Assembly: GCF_000744785.1 (NCBI RefSeq)
Contig: NZ_JQMO01000003.1
Location: 2,232,001 to 2,296,000 of the forward strand
DNA length: 64,000 nucleotides
Reading direction: 5' to 3'
From: Kitasatospora azatica KCTC 9699
Lineage (GTDB): Bacteria > Actinomycetota > Actinomycetes > Streptomycetales > Streptomycetaceae
Part shown: in pieces, positions 8,458-16,291 of the stretch
Layout: every line of letters begins with the position of its first letter
How positions within the stretch are numbered: the stretch's first letter is position 1
Translations under genes and position numbers: made by a program
The notes under the pieces: generated by a model
Database searches by the model: none
What the model was told of the DNA's origin: nothing
What the model saw: the letters and a program-made list of their open reading frames with translations, nothing else

Positions 8458-10055
8458 ATGCCCAGGCCACAGACCGACGATCTCTACGCGTACTTTGACG
8501 GCATGACCCACCAGCAGCTGGTGGACATGGTCAAGAACGGCCAGCCCAGCGTGCTGTCCGACCGTGGCGCGGCGCTGACCAGTGCCTCCGACACGCTGAG
8601 CGACATCAGTGGCCAGCTGTCGTCCCACTCCCAGAACATCGAGTGGACCGGCCAGGCCGCCGACAGCTTCCGTGACTGGGTGAAGAAGGTCGCCGACTCC
8701 ACCCAGCAGCTCGCCGGCTACGCGGGCACGGCGTCCATCCAGATCCAGAACGCCGGCACGGCCCTGGGTACGGCGCGCGCGATGCCGCCGGTGTCGACCG
8801 CCAACCAGGCGATCGTGGCGAAGCGGGCCGAGCAGGACAAGTACTACCTGAGCCCGGAAGAGGACGCGAAGCGCAGCGCGATCGACCCGCACTGGGTCTC
8901 GGCGCAGCAGGCCGCCACGGCTCAGGCCGCGCTCGACCAGGACCACCAGGCCGCGGTCAGCCACATGGTGACGCTCTCTCAGGCGTACCAGTCGTCGACG
9001 ACGGTCATGGAGCAGCAGTCGCCGCCGCTGTTCCCGCCGAGCCCGACGGTGGTGATGGGGCCGCCGCCGAAGGACGTGTGGTCTGGAGGCGACACTTCCT
9101 ACGGCGGGCCCAGCTCTGGTGGCTCGTCGACCGGCGGGGGCAACAAGGCCAAGCCCACGCCCACGCCTACCCCGACGCCCAGGCCTCCGACGCCCACTCC
9201 GCCGCCGCCCCCTCCGGGCCCGCCGACCCCCCGCCGCCTCGTCCGGGCCCCCCGGGATGGCCGACGCCGACCCCGCCGACCCCGGTGCCGCCCGGCCCGA
9301 CCCCGCCGACCCCTCCGGGTCCGACTCCGCCGCCCAGCACGGGCATCGACAGCACGACCCCGACCCCGACCCCGACTCTCCCGTCCCCGGGCGGGCCGAC
9401 CGGCGGTCTTCCCGTCTCGGACGGCTTCGGCGGTCCTGGCGGGCCCAAGGGCGGCCTGCCCGGCGGCTACCCCGGCTACCCCGGCGGCCCCACTCTCATC
9501 GGTGGCGGCGGGTACCAGTACGGCGGCAACCCCGGCGGCTCGCGCGGCCCGGGTCGGTTCGGCGGCTCTCCCGCCTTCGAGGAGGGCATCTCCGGCGGTG
9601 TCAGCCGTCCTGGCTCGACGTCGGGTCGTAGCCAGCTCGGTGCCAACGCGATCGGCGCTGAGGAAGCCGCAGCCGCGGCGGCCGAAGGCCGTGGCGGTGC
9701 GGGTGGCGCCGGTGGTGGCTACATGCCTGGTGGCGGTGCCGGTGGCGGTGGCGTCGGTGGGCGTGGCGGTGCCGGACGCGGCCGTGGGCTGACCTCTGCC
9801 ACCGGTGGCGAGGTCGGCGGTCGCCGTGGTCCCAAGGCCGGTGGCGAGTTCACCCCGGGCGGCAGTGGTCTGCGCCGTGCCGGCGGCGAGGCGCGAGCGG
9901 CCGGCGAGCACGAGGGCGGTTACATGCCTGGCGGTGGTGTCGGCGGCGCGAACAAGCGCAGCAAGGACCGCCGTAACCGGGCCGACTACCTCGTGGAGGA
10001 AGAGGAGACCTGGACCGGTGGAACTCCGGAGAGCAATCCGGACGTGATTGAGTAA
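8458..10055 (+). CDS. WXG/PPE-like type VII secretion substrate with apparent frameshift
   Basis: The N-terminal 250 residues are a helical WXG-type domain (WTGQAADSFRDWVK near residue 65) followed by a Pro/Thr-rich hinge. As sequenced, the frame then runs into arginine-rich nonsense and stops at 9792. The next frame (-1) instead continues a convincing protein: Pro/Thr repeats, Gly-rich blocks with two GGYMPGGG motifs, and a charged end YLVEEEETWTGGTPESNP at 10055, a tail I recall from related streptomycete proteins. Adding one C to the six-C run at 9227-9232 joins the two halves perfectly (about 532 residues). The intended gene is therefore 8458-10055. The ATG at 8458 follows GGGGGAG. A mycosin gene follows. 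Confidence 0.75.
9227..9232 (+). other. Six-C run at the frameshift point
   Basis: Before the run the coding frame is that of 8458; after it the coding frame is shifted by -1. One additional C would restore a single open frame. A sequencing undercall, a real indel, slippage during replication or ribosomal -1 slippage on CCC are all possible. Confidence 0.7.
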
Positions 10056-10067
10056 GGACCGGCTCTC

Positions 10068-10104
10068 CTGCCCGGTCACTGGGTCAGACTCAGTGACCGG
10101 GCAG
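10068..10104 (+). terminator. 14-bp perfect stem-loop followed by a T-rich stretch
   Basis: Arms CTGCCCGGTCACTG and CAGTGACCGGGCAG flank a 9-nt loop, with TTCTGTT after it. It lies directly after the PPE-like gene and before the mycosin gene, and probably attenuates readthrough between them. Confidence 0.75.
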
Positions 10105-10148
10105 TTCTGTTCGAGGGCACCGGTAGCCACGGGGAAGAGGAGAACGTG

Positions 10149-11600
10149 ATGCGGCGGATCGGCACAGGCGTGCGAGGGCGGCGCGCCGCCGCGTTGCTGG
10201 CACTGGCATTGGCGGTGACAGGCGGATTCACGACACCTGCTGCGGCCGCCGATTCGCCGCGCGATTCCGAGTGGCATCTTGATGCGCTCCACATGCCCGA
10301 GGTCTGGCAGACCAGCACGGGTGCGGGGATCACGGTCGCAGTCATCGACAGCGGCGTGAAGTCCGATGCACCCGACCTTGTCGGACAGCTCCTGCCCGGT
10401 AAGGACTTCAGTGGGCTCGCCGGCGGGGCCTCGTCGGACGCCGACGGTCACGGGACCGGAATGGCAAGCCTCATCGCCGGTTCGGGCAAGAGCTTCAATG
10501 GCAAGGGTGTGACCGGCCTGGCACCCGGCGCCAAGGTCCTTCCGGTGCGGGTCAACTCGAGCTCCGCTGTCAGCAGTTCGGAAACGCTCAAGCAGGTGGA
10601 CGACGCCATCGTCTTTGCCACCGACAACGGTGCCAAGGTCATCAACATCTCCTTGGCCATGCGCGACGTCGACCTGACACCTGGCGATCTCACCAAGCTG
10701 AAGACCGCAGTCGACTACGCCATCGGCAAGGGACGCCTGATCATCGCGGGCGCCGGCAACAGCGCGCAGGAAGGCAATCCGGTGATGTACCCGGCGGCCA
10801 TGCCGGGCGTGGCCGCCATCACCGCGTTCGACAAGGGCGGGACGCACACGTCCGAAGCCGAGTACGGGCCGTACATCGCCCTGGCCGGGCCGGGCGTGGA
10901 CATCAACAGCGCATGCACCGGCGCCACTGGGTACTGCCTGAGCCACGGCACCTCGGACGCCACCGCGTTGACCTCGGCGACTGCTGCAATCGTCTGGCAG
11001 CTCCACCCCGACTGGACCGGCAACCAAGTCCTCCGCGTCATCATCAACTCCGCCAACAAGCCCAACAGCGGCAGCCGCACCGACTTCCTCGGCTTCGGCA
11101 ACATCAGCCCCCGCAACGCCATCCACTACACCGGCGAATCGGGCCCGGCTGATGTCAACCCGCTGATCGCCGCAGGTATCGGTGTCGCACCCTCCAGTGC
11201 GGCCTCGGCTCCGGGTACCGCGAGCGCGAAGCCGAGCGCCACCCCGTCCTCGGCTGCCCCGACCACTGCCGCGCCCACCTCCTCCCCGACGCCGGCCACC
11301 AACTCCACCGCCTCCGGCTCGGGTTCCAGCAACCTCCCGCTGATCATCGGTGGCGCTGCCCTCGCCGTGGTCGTCATCGGCGGCGCCGTGTTCTTCCTGG
11401 TCCGCCGGAACCGCTCGACCCCGCCGCCGCCTCCCGCCCCGCCGCTGGCCTACCCGGTGCCCCCTCAGCCCCCGTACGGCACCCAGGCCCAGCCCCCTGC
11501 CTACGGAACCCCGCCCCCGCCGCCGGGATACAACCCGGGCGGCGCCCAGCCGTACCAGCCGATCCCGCCGAACAATCCGTACAGCAACCCGCAGAACTGA
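10149..11600 (+). CDS. Mycosin-type S8 serine protease (type VII secretion-associated)
   Basis: Mycosins are membrane-anchored subtilisins that stabilise ESX secretion complexes and process substrates outside the membrane. The 483-residue product has a signal peptide (RAAALLALALAVTGGFTTPAAAA, of which residues up to about 35 are removed), catalytic Asp in VIDSGV, His in DGHGTGMAS and Ser in HGTSDATALTS, then a Ser/Thr/Pro/Ala linker, a single membrane helix (about 395-420) ending in VRRNR, and a Pro/Tyr-rich cytosolic tail. The usual GTSFAAP motif is changed to GTSDATA, but the Ser is kept. The ATG at 10149 is 6 nt from GAGGAG. The gene end is only 4 bp from the convergent gene. Confidence 0.88.
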   Translation: MRRIGTGVRGRRAAALLALALAVTGGFTTPAAAADSPRDSEWHLDALHMPEVWQTSTGAGITVAVIDSGVKSDAPDLVGQLLPGKDFSGLAGGASSDADGHGTGMASLIAGSGKSFNGKGVTGLAPGAKVLPVRVNSSSAVSSSETLKQVDDAIVFATDNGAKVINISLAMRDVDLTPGDLTKLKTAVDYAIGKGRLIIAGAGNSAQEGNPVMYPAAMPGVAAITAFDKGGTHTSEAEYGPYIALAGPGVDINSACTGATGYCLSHGTSDATALTSATAAIVWQLHPDWTGNQVLRVIINSANKPNSGSRTDFLGFGNISPRNAIHYTGESGPADVNPLIAAGIGVAPSSAASAPGTASAKPSATPSSAAPTTAAPTSSPTPATNSTASGSGSSNLPLIIGGAALAVVVIGGAVFFLVRRNRSTPPPPPAPPLAYPVPPQPPYGTQAQPPAYGTPPPPPGYNPGGAQPYQPIPPNNPYSNPQN

Positions 11601-11604
11601 CCCC

Positions 11605-12051
11605 TCACGGTGACTCGACACCCCGCCCGTCCGGCAGCTTGAGCTCGAACCAGACCGTCTTGCCGATGCCACCCGGGCGGGGATCGACGCCCCAGCCGCC
11701 GGCCAGGAGGGCGAGGAGTTCGAGGCCACGGCCCGACTCGTCGTCAGGGCCGGCCCGGCGGGGCTTCGGAGGGCGCCGGTCCGCGTCGGACACCTCCACG
11801 CGGAGCAGACCGCCGGACCGGTCGAGGGTCCAACGCGCCTCGACGTAGCGATCGCGCGGGACACGGGCGTGCCGGCAGGCGTTGGTGAGGAGTTCGGAGA
11901 GCAGCAGGGTGGCGGTGTCGCCGTCCTCCGCCGGCAGGCTCCAGGAAGCCGCGTCTGCGCGAAACGCGGCACGGGCGCGTCCGACGCTGCGGGCGGATCG
12001 GGGGAGGCGAAGGGTGGTGCTGAACCGGTCTGCAGTGGGCTGAGTGACCAT
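11605..12051 (-). CDS. ATP-binding anti-sigma factor-like kinase (HATPase_c_2)
   Basis: The 148-residue protein has a GHKL ATPase fold of the RsbW/SpoIIAB type: N-box LLSELLTNACRHA, G1 box VSDADRRPP and G2 box GRGLELLALLAGGWG. Such proteins bind sigma or anti-anti-sigma factors in streptomycete development and stress. The ATG at 12051 (MVTQPTADRF) fits the family start better than the upstream one. In many streptomycetes this gene lies divergent from an XRE/DUF5753 gene and a DUF397 gene. Here the same set is present, but an IS element has separated the two halves and may have changed their promoters. Confidence 0.85.
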   Translation of the reverse strand: MVTQPTADRFSTTLRLPRSARSVGRARAAFRADAASWSLPAEDGDTATLLLSELLTNACRHARVPRDRYVEARWTLDRSGGLLRVEVSDADRRPPKPRRAGPDDESGRGLELLALLAGGWGVDPRPGGIGKTVWFELKLPDGRGVESP

Positions 12052-12136
12052 CAGAGTCCTTGGGGGCAAACCTGAGGGGCCGGATCTCACTCGCACGAGG
12101 AGCAATCCGGCTATTGCGACTTCTACACTGCCGCCG

Positions 12137-13858
12137 GGGGGCCGTCGATGAATTAGTGGGTTGCTTACGGTAGTTGGGCTCGTTGATGTGGCATGGGGCG
12201 CTTTGATGGATCGGTGGAGTCGTTACGGGCGAAGTTCGAGGCGGTGACGCCGCATTTGAACGAGCGGCAGCGCCGGATCCTGTACGCGGCGGAGGCCCGG
12301 CAGTTCGGGCACGGCGGGATTGCCGCGGTGGCACAGGCTGCGGGCGTCTCGAAAGGCCGCGTCAGCCGTGGCCTGGCCGAACTCGATGCGGGCGAGGGAC
12401 CGGACGGGCGGGTACGGCGGTCGGGTGCGGGCCGCCCGGCCCTGGCGGACAGGGACCCAGGTTTGGTGCCGGCCTTGCTGGCGCTGGTCGAGGACAGCAC
12501 ACAGGGCGATCCGATGAAGCCCCTGACGTGGACGACGAAGTCGTTGCGCCGCCTCGCGGATGAACTCGCCGCCCAGGGCAGGAAGGTGGGCCGCGACACT
12601 GTCGCGGCCCTGCTGAAAGGGGCCGGGTTCAGCCTGCGCGGCAACGCGCGGGTGCTGGCCGGCAGCCACCACCCAGACCGGGACGCGCAGTTCCAGCATC
12701 TCAACTCCACGGTGGCCGAGTTCCTCCAGGCCGGTGATCCGGTGATCAGCGTGGACACCAAGAAGAAGGAGCAGATCGGACTCTTCGCCCGGCCCGGACG
12801 CGAGTGGGCCCCGCCGGGCGCCCCGGTCAAGGTCCTCGACCACGACTTCCCCTCCCACGCCACGGGCACAGCGATCCCCTACGGCATCTACGACCTGGGC
12901 CGCAATACCGGGTTCGTCGTGGTGGGCACCGATCACGACACCGCCGCGTTCGCCGTCTCCAGCCTGCGCCGCTGGTGGACCGAGGAAGGGCGGCCCGCCT
13001 ATCCACAGGCAAGACGCCTGCTGATCACCGCGGACGGCGGCGGCTCCAACAGCTCCCGCGCCAAGGCGTGGAAGGCCAACCTCGCCGTTCTCGCCACCGA
13101 GACCGGCCTGGAGATCAGCGTGTGCCACCTACCTCCGGGGACTTCGAAGTGGAACCGGGTCGAGCACCGCCTGTTCTCCTTCATCTCCCTCAACTGGCGT
13201 TCCCACCCGCTGACCAGCTACGAGACCGCCCTGAACCTCATCTCGGCGACCACCACCCGCACCGGACTGACCGTGACCGCCCGCCTGGACACCGGCAGCT
13301 ACCCCACCGGCATCGAGATCAGCGAACAACACGCGTCCGCCCTCACGATCCGCCCGGAAGACTTCCACGGGGAGTGGAACTACACGATCCCGCCCCAGCC
13401 CGGCATCCCCGACGTCCCGCTCCACCCGCCCGGCCCCAGATCCCACCCCCGGCACGCGCACACCTTCGGCGCGACCCTGGCCACCCACCCCCTGCTGACC
13501 GGCATCGAGCGCCATGACCTGGACGAACTCACCGTCAGCGTCCGCGACCGGTTGGACGCCCTGCCGCCCAAGGAGCGGCCCCGGCACCGCAAGATGACCA
13601 CAGAGAACATCATCTGGGCCGCCATCCTCGACCAGCGCGGCCTGTCCCGCTCGCTGACCGCTTACCTCTTCCGCGTCGGGGAGAACCAGATCAGAGCCCT
13701 GATCAAGCAGGTCCGCCCCATCCTGGAAGACCTGGGACACCACCCGGAACCGATCCCCGCCCGCCTGATCGACCCCAGCGACCTCGCGAACTACGTCATG
13801 CACGCGACAGCCGCAGACCGCGAGGACAAATCAACCCACTAATTCATCGACGGCCCCC
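12137..13858 (+). mobile_element. ISAzo13-family insertion sequence (complete)
   Basis: The element is 1722 bp with 27-bp perfect terminal inverted repeats at 12137-12163 and 13832-13858; each starts GGGGGCCGTCGATGAATTAG when read inward. It contains one transposase gene. The G/C runs at both junctions hide any target duplication. The insertion site is the divergent regulatory region between the anti-sigma gene and the XRE/DUF5753 gene. Confidence 0.9.
12193..13842 (+). CDS. ISAzo13-family transposase
   Basis: The 549-residue DDE transposase has an N-terminal helix-turn-helix region (IAAVAQAAGVSKGRVSRGL, about 43-61). The catalytic triad is visible as D188 in VISVDTKKKEQ, D281 in LLITADGGGSNSS and E324 in KWNRVEHRLFSF. 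Length and motifs match the ISAzo13 (Rhodopirellula-type) family. No frame disruption is seen, so the element may be active. Its stop codon TAA (13840-13842) lies inside the right inverted repeat. Confidence 0.93.
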   Translation: MGRFDGSVESLRAKFEAVTPHLNERQRRILYAAEARQFGHGGIAAVAQAAGVSKGRVSRGLAELDAGEGPDGRVRRSGAGRPALADRDPGLVPALLALVEDSTQGDPMKPLTWTTKSLRRLADELAAQGRKVGRDTVAALLKGAGFSLRGNARVLAGSHHPDRDAQFQHLNSTVAEFLQAGDPVISVDTKKKEQIGLFARPGREWAPPGAPVKVLDHDFPSHATGTAIPYGIYDLGRNTGFVVVGTDHDTAAFAVSSLRRWWTEEGRPAYPQARRLLITADGGGSNSSRAKAWKANLAVLATETGLEISVCHLPPGTSKWNRVEHRLFSFISLNWRSHPLTSYETALNLISATTTRTGLTVTARLDTGSYPTGIEISEQHASALTIRPEDFHGEWNYTIPPQPGIPDVPLHPPGPRSHPRHAHTFGATLATHPLLTGIERHDLDELTVSVRDRLDALPPKERPRHRKMTTENIIWAAILDQRGLSRSLTAYLFRVGENQIRALIKQVRPILEDLGHHPEPIPARLIDPSDLANYVMHATAADREDKSTH

Positions 13859-13940
13859 GGGGCTCTAGCCTCGGAAGTGGCAGCACGGGTCCAGGCGGTG
13901 CGTGTACCCGTGGTGTACCCGCGAACTTCCTGGGGGTGCT

Positions 13941-14756
13941 GTGGTGGGAGCGAATTCCGAGCCTCCGGTGGCGTGGCGGTACTGCGGCAACCAGCTCAAG
14001 CTCTGGCGGGAGCGCAACGGGATCAGCCGGGAGCAGCTGGCCGCCGAGGCGAGCTACGACCTTGAGACCGTGAAGTCGATGGAGCAGGGCCGCCGTCGGC
14101 CGAGCCTGAAGGTGCTGAACGCGGCGGAGACGCTGTGCGACGCCCGGGGTCTGCTGCTCGCGGCGACGGCGTACCTGAAGCCGGAACGGTTCCCGAGCCA
14201 CGCGAAGGAGTTCGTGGCGGCGGAAGATGAAGCGATCGTCCTTCACTGGTACGAGAGCCTGCTGGTCCCCGGCCTCTTGCAGACGGCCACCTACGCTCGC
14301 GCACTCATGGCGGATCACTGCCCACCGCTCGGCGACGACACGGTGGACGAGCGTGTAGCGGCCCGGATCGAACGCCAGAAGAAGCTCACCCGCAACCCAC
14401 CGGCCCTCTTCGGGTTCGTGATCTACGAGGCGGCGCTGCACACGATGGTCGGTGGCCGGACGATCATGAAGGGTCAACTCCAGCACCTGCTGGAGGTCGG
14501 TAAGCTGAGAAATGTCAGCATCCAGGTGCTGCCGGTCGGCCGGGGTGCCCACTCGGCGCTCGCCGGACCGTTCGTCCTCATCGAGACCCCTGATCACCAG
14601 CACTACGCTTACCTGGAGGGGCAGTCGAGCGGGATCCTGTACGCCGACGCCGAAAGGCTGAGTGTCCTGACTCAGCGCCATGGCATGATCCGCATGCAGG
14701 CTCTCGGAGTTGAGGAGTCGGCTCGGTTCATCGGCACGTTGGCGGAGGCACTGTGA
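13941..14756 (+). CDS. XRE-family regulator with DUF5753 domain (WhiJ/Scr1-like)
   Basis: This 271-residue protein has an N-terminal Xre helix-turn-helix (QLKLWRERNGISREQLAAEA, then YDLETVKSMEQGRRRPS, about 14-55) and a C-terminal DUF5753 domain (WYESLLVPGLLQTATYARAL to YLEGQSSGILY). Such proteins pair with DUF397 proteins and anti-sigma kinases in streptomycete developmental switches. The GTG at 13941 follows GGGGGT; a second GTG is at 13944. It overlaps the DUF397 gene by 4 nt. The upstream 80 bp end at the ISAzo13 element, so its native promoter may be truncated. Confidence 0.9.
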   Translation: MVGANSEPPVAWRYCGNQLKLWRERNGISREQLAAEASYDLETVKSMEQGRRRPSLKVLNAAETLCDARGLLLAATAYLKPERFPSHAKEFVAAEDEAIVLHWYESLLVPGLLQTATYARALMADHCPPLGDDTVDERVAARIERQKKLTRNPPALFGFVIYEAALHTMVGGRTIMKGQLQHLLEVGKLRNVSIQVLPVGRGAHSALAGPFVLIETPDHQHYAYLEGQSSGILYADAERLSVLTQRHGMIRMQALGVEESARFIGTLAEAL

Positions 14757-15022
14757 ACACCGAACTCGCATGGTTCAAGTCCAGCTACAGCGATTCTGAG
14801 GGCGGAGCCTGCATCGAGATCGCCTTCGACTGGCGCAAGTCCAGCTACAGCGACACCCAGGGCGGTGACTGCATCGAGGTCGCCGCTCACCCCGGGACCG
14901 TCCACGTCCGCGACTCCAAGGACAAGGCCGGCCCGCAGCTCTCCTTTGCCCCCGCCGCGTGGGCAGCGTTCGTCGCCTCGGCGCCGGAGCTTGAAGCCTC
15001 CGGGGCCGAAAGCTCCGTCTGA
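14753..15022 (+). CDS. DUF397 protein with two DUF397 half-repeats
   Basis: This 89-residue protein contains the DUF397 signature twice: WFKSSYSDSEGGACIEIA at residues 7-24 and WRKSSYSDTQGGDCIEVA at about 27-44, then VRDSKD and a C-terminal FAPAAWAAF. DUF397 proteins are small partners of WhiJ-like regulators. The start overlaps the upstream stop (GTGA), showing coupling with the XRE gene. Confidence 0.9.
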   Translation: MNTELAWFKSSYSDSEGGACIEIAFDWRKSSYSDTQGGDCIEVAAHPGTVHVRDSKDKAGPQLSFAPAAWAAFVASAPELEASGAESSV

Positions 15023-15238
15023 GCAGCGCTGGAGTCGGACAGCCTGGACCCCACCTTCAGGTGCGCACCGGAGGCTCCGGATCGAGCACACGATTCTCCC
15101 GCGCGGCCTGGTCTTGCCGCTCGATCAGGACGGTCCTGCGACGATCAACGATACGTTGAAGCCGCTACGCGATCTCGGTATTACTGTCTGATAGCCTCCC
15201 GAGTCTCGGAGTGATCACCGAGCGTGCTGGGGGGACAT
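15023..15238. other. Intergenic region before the first toxin locus
   Basis: No gene is supported here. One short frame (ending at 15191) reads LPLDQDGPATINDTLKPLRD, which has a natural composition and could be the tail of a lost gene. GGGGGG before 15239 is the ribosome-binding site of the next gene. Confidence 0.3.
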
Positions 15239-15619
15239 ATGGCAGAGACTGGACTGGCGGAGCGGCTGATTGGGCTGCACGCCGGGCGGGTTGACGGTCC
15301 CAGGGCCGTGATGGAGTTCCGCCGCAGCGCGGTACTTGTGCCGACGCAGGGCGGGGAGCCGTTGGCGGGGGAGCTGGGCGGTGTCCAGTGGTTGTACGCG
15401 TTCACCGGTGAGGACGCGCTGATGCGGTATGCGCAGGCGCGCGAGATGGGGCCCGAGGTGCCGTATCTGACGGTCTACGGGTGGCGGTTGCTGGATGTGG
15501 CGGTGCCGGCGATGGGTGTGCCGGCGGGGGTGGCGGTGGATGTGGCGGGGCCGGCGCCGTTCCTGTTGCCGCCGGTGCACGGGATCGTGCCGGACGCGGT
15601 GGCGGTGGATCGTGGCTGA
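15239..15619 (+). CDS. SseB-like N-terminal domain protein
   Basis: The 126-residue protein reads as a small alpha/beta domain: FRRSAVLVPTQ, VQWLYAFTGEDALMRYA, VPYLTVYGWRLLDVAVP, VAVDVAGPAPFLLPP. The order of 'vlvP...w.yaFT...al..ya' and 'a.g..vavd...p..lp' matches the SseB N-terminal family, which in actinomycetes accompanies type VII toxin genes. The ATG at 15239 follows GGGGGGAC. It overlaps the next gene by 8 nt and probably starts the toxin operon. Confidence 0.7.
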   Translation: MAETGLAERLIGLHAGRVDGPRAVMEFRRSAVLVPTQGGEPLAGELGGVQWLYAFTGEDALMRYAQAREMGPEVPYLTVYGWRLLDVAVPAMGVPAGVAVDVAGPAPFLLPPVHGIVPDAVAVDRG

Positions 15620-16247
15620 CTCCTACCAGGTCGATCCGAACGCGCTGAGCAACACGGCCAAGGGGATCGGCGACGCGATCGCGGAGTTGAAGAAGCTCGG
15701 GATCAGTGAGGCCGGTGAGGTCGGGCGCGGCTTCTCGAACGTCTCCCTGACGGGCATGCAGCTCGGCAACCCGGGGCTGCAGGGCGCGTTGGACGGGTTC
15801 TGCGAGCGGTGGAGCTGGGGCGTGCGGCGTCTGGTCCACGACGGGAACGACATCGCGCTGCGGTTGGGCTTGTCGGCGGGGATGTACTACGACCAGGAGC
15901 AGTACGCCTCGGGTGCGCTCAAGGACGTGGTGAACGCGGCGATGGGCAACCCGAATCTGACGCAGGAGCAGGTCGAGGCGCAGTCCTGGGACACGACGTT
16001 GAAGGACAACCAGTTCACGCAGATCGGGAACGCGGACTATTCGGCGTCCTCGTTCGACAAGGCGATGTTGAACTCGGCCGCGACCTGGGACGCGGAGGGT
16101 GCGGACATCATCGCGAGCGATCCGAAGGCGCAGGCGGTGGCCGCGTTGACCGGGACCACGGACGCGAACAAGGCGGAACAGCAGCGGTTGCTGGAGGAGT
16201 CGAAGCGGCTGCGGGCGATGGCCAACGGGCAGGGCGGCCAGGGCTGA
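15612..16247 (+). CDS. WXG100/EspC-like type VII accessory protein
   Basis: This 211-residue helical protein (YQVDPNALSNTAKGIGDAIAELKKLG at the N-terminus) has a family pattern similar to the 108-residue protein at 22227 in the second toxin locus: a GxGF/GHG turn, then LxxFCxRWxxGVxxL (here GFCERWSWGVRRLVHD, there TFCTRWELGVENLAKD). It would be co-secreted with, or chaperone, the toxin that follows. It starts with GTG overlapping the SseB-like gene. Its stop codon lies in a 17-bp tandem repeat that also contains the toxin start. Confidence 0.8.
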   Translation: MADSYQVDPNALSNTAKGIGDAIAELKKLGISEAGEVGRGFSNVSLTGMQLGNPGLQGALDGFCERWSWGVRRLVHDGNDIALRLGLSAGMYYDQEQYASGALKDVVNAAMGNPNLTQEQVEAQSWDTTLKDNQFTQIGNADYSASSFDKAMLNSAATWDAEGADIIASDPKAQAVAALTGTTDANKAEQQRLLEESKRLRAMANGQGGQG

Positions 16248-16291
16248 TGGGGTTGCGGGGTTGATGGGGGAGTTGGGCTGATGGGGTTTCT
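16241..16291. repeat. 17-bp tandem repeat (3 copies) across a stop/start junction
   Basis: Units start at 16241, 16258 and 16275, each containing TGATGGGG. The first holds the stop of the EspC-like gene and the third holds the ATG of the toxin gene. An ancestral TGATG-coupled junction has apparently been triplicated, moving the two genes apart by 33 bp. Confidence 0.8.

Noticed and set aside
7878..11600. Complete type VII secretion system
   Set aside because: Only substrate-like proteins and a mycosin are present; no EccB, EccC, EccD or EccE gene is in the window.
9099..11972. A 957-codon minus-strand frame across the PPE-like and mycosin genes
   Set aside because: It overlaps two supported genes and reads as Arg/Gly/Ala low complexity.
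15060..15191. Small gene ending LPLDQDGPATINDTLKPLRD
   Set aside because: There is no start codon with a ribosome-binding site and no known family; kept only as a possible remnant.
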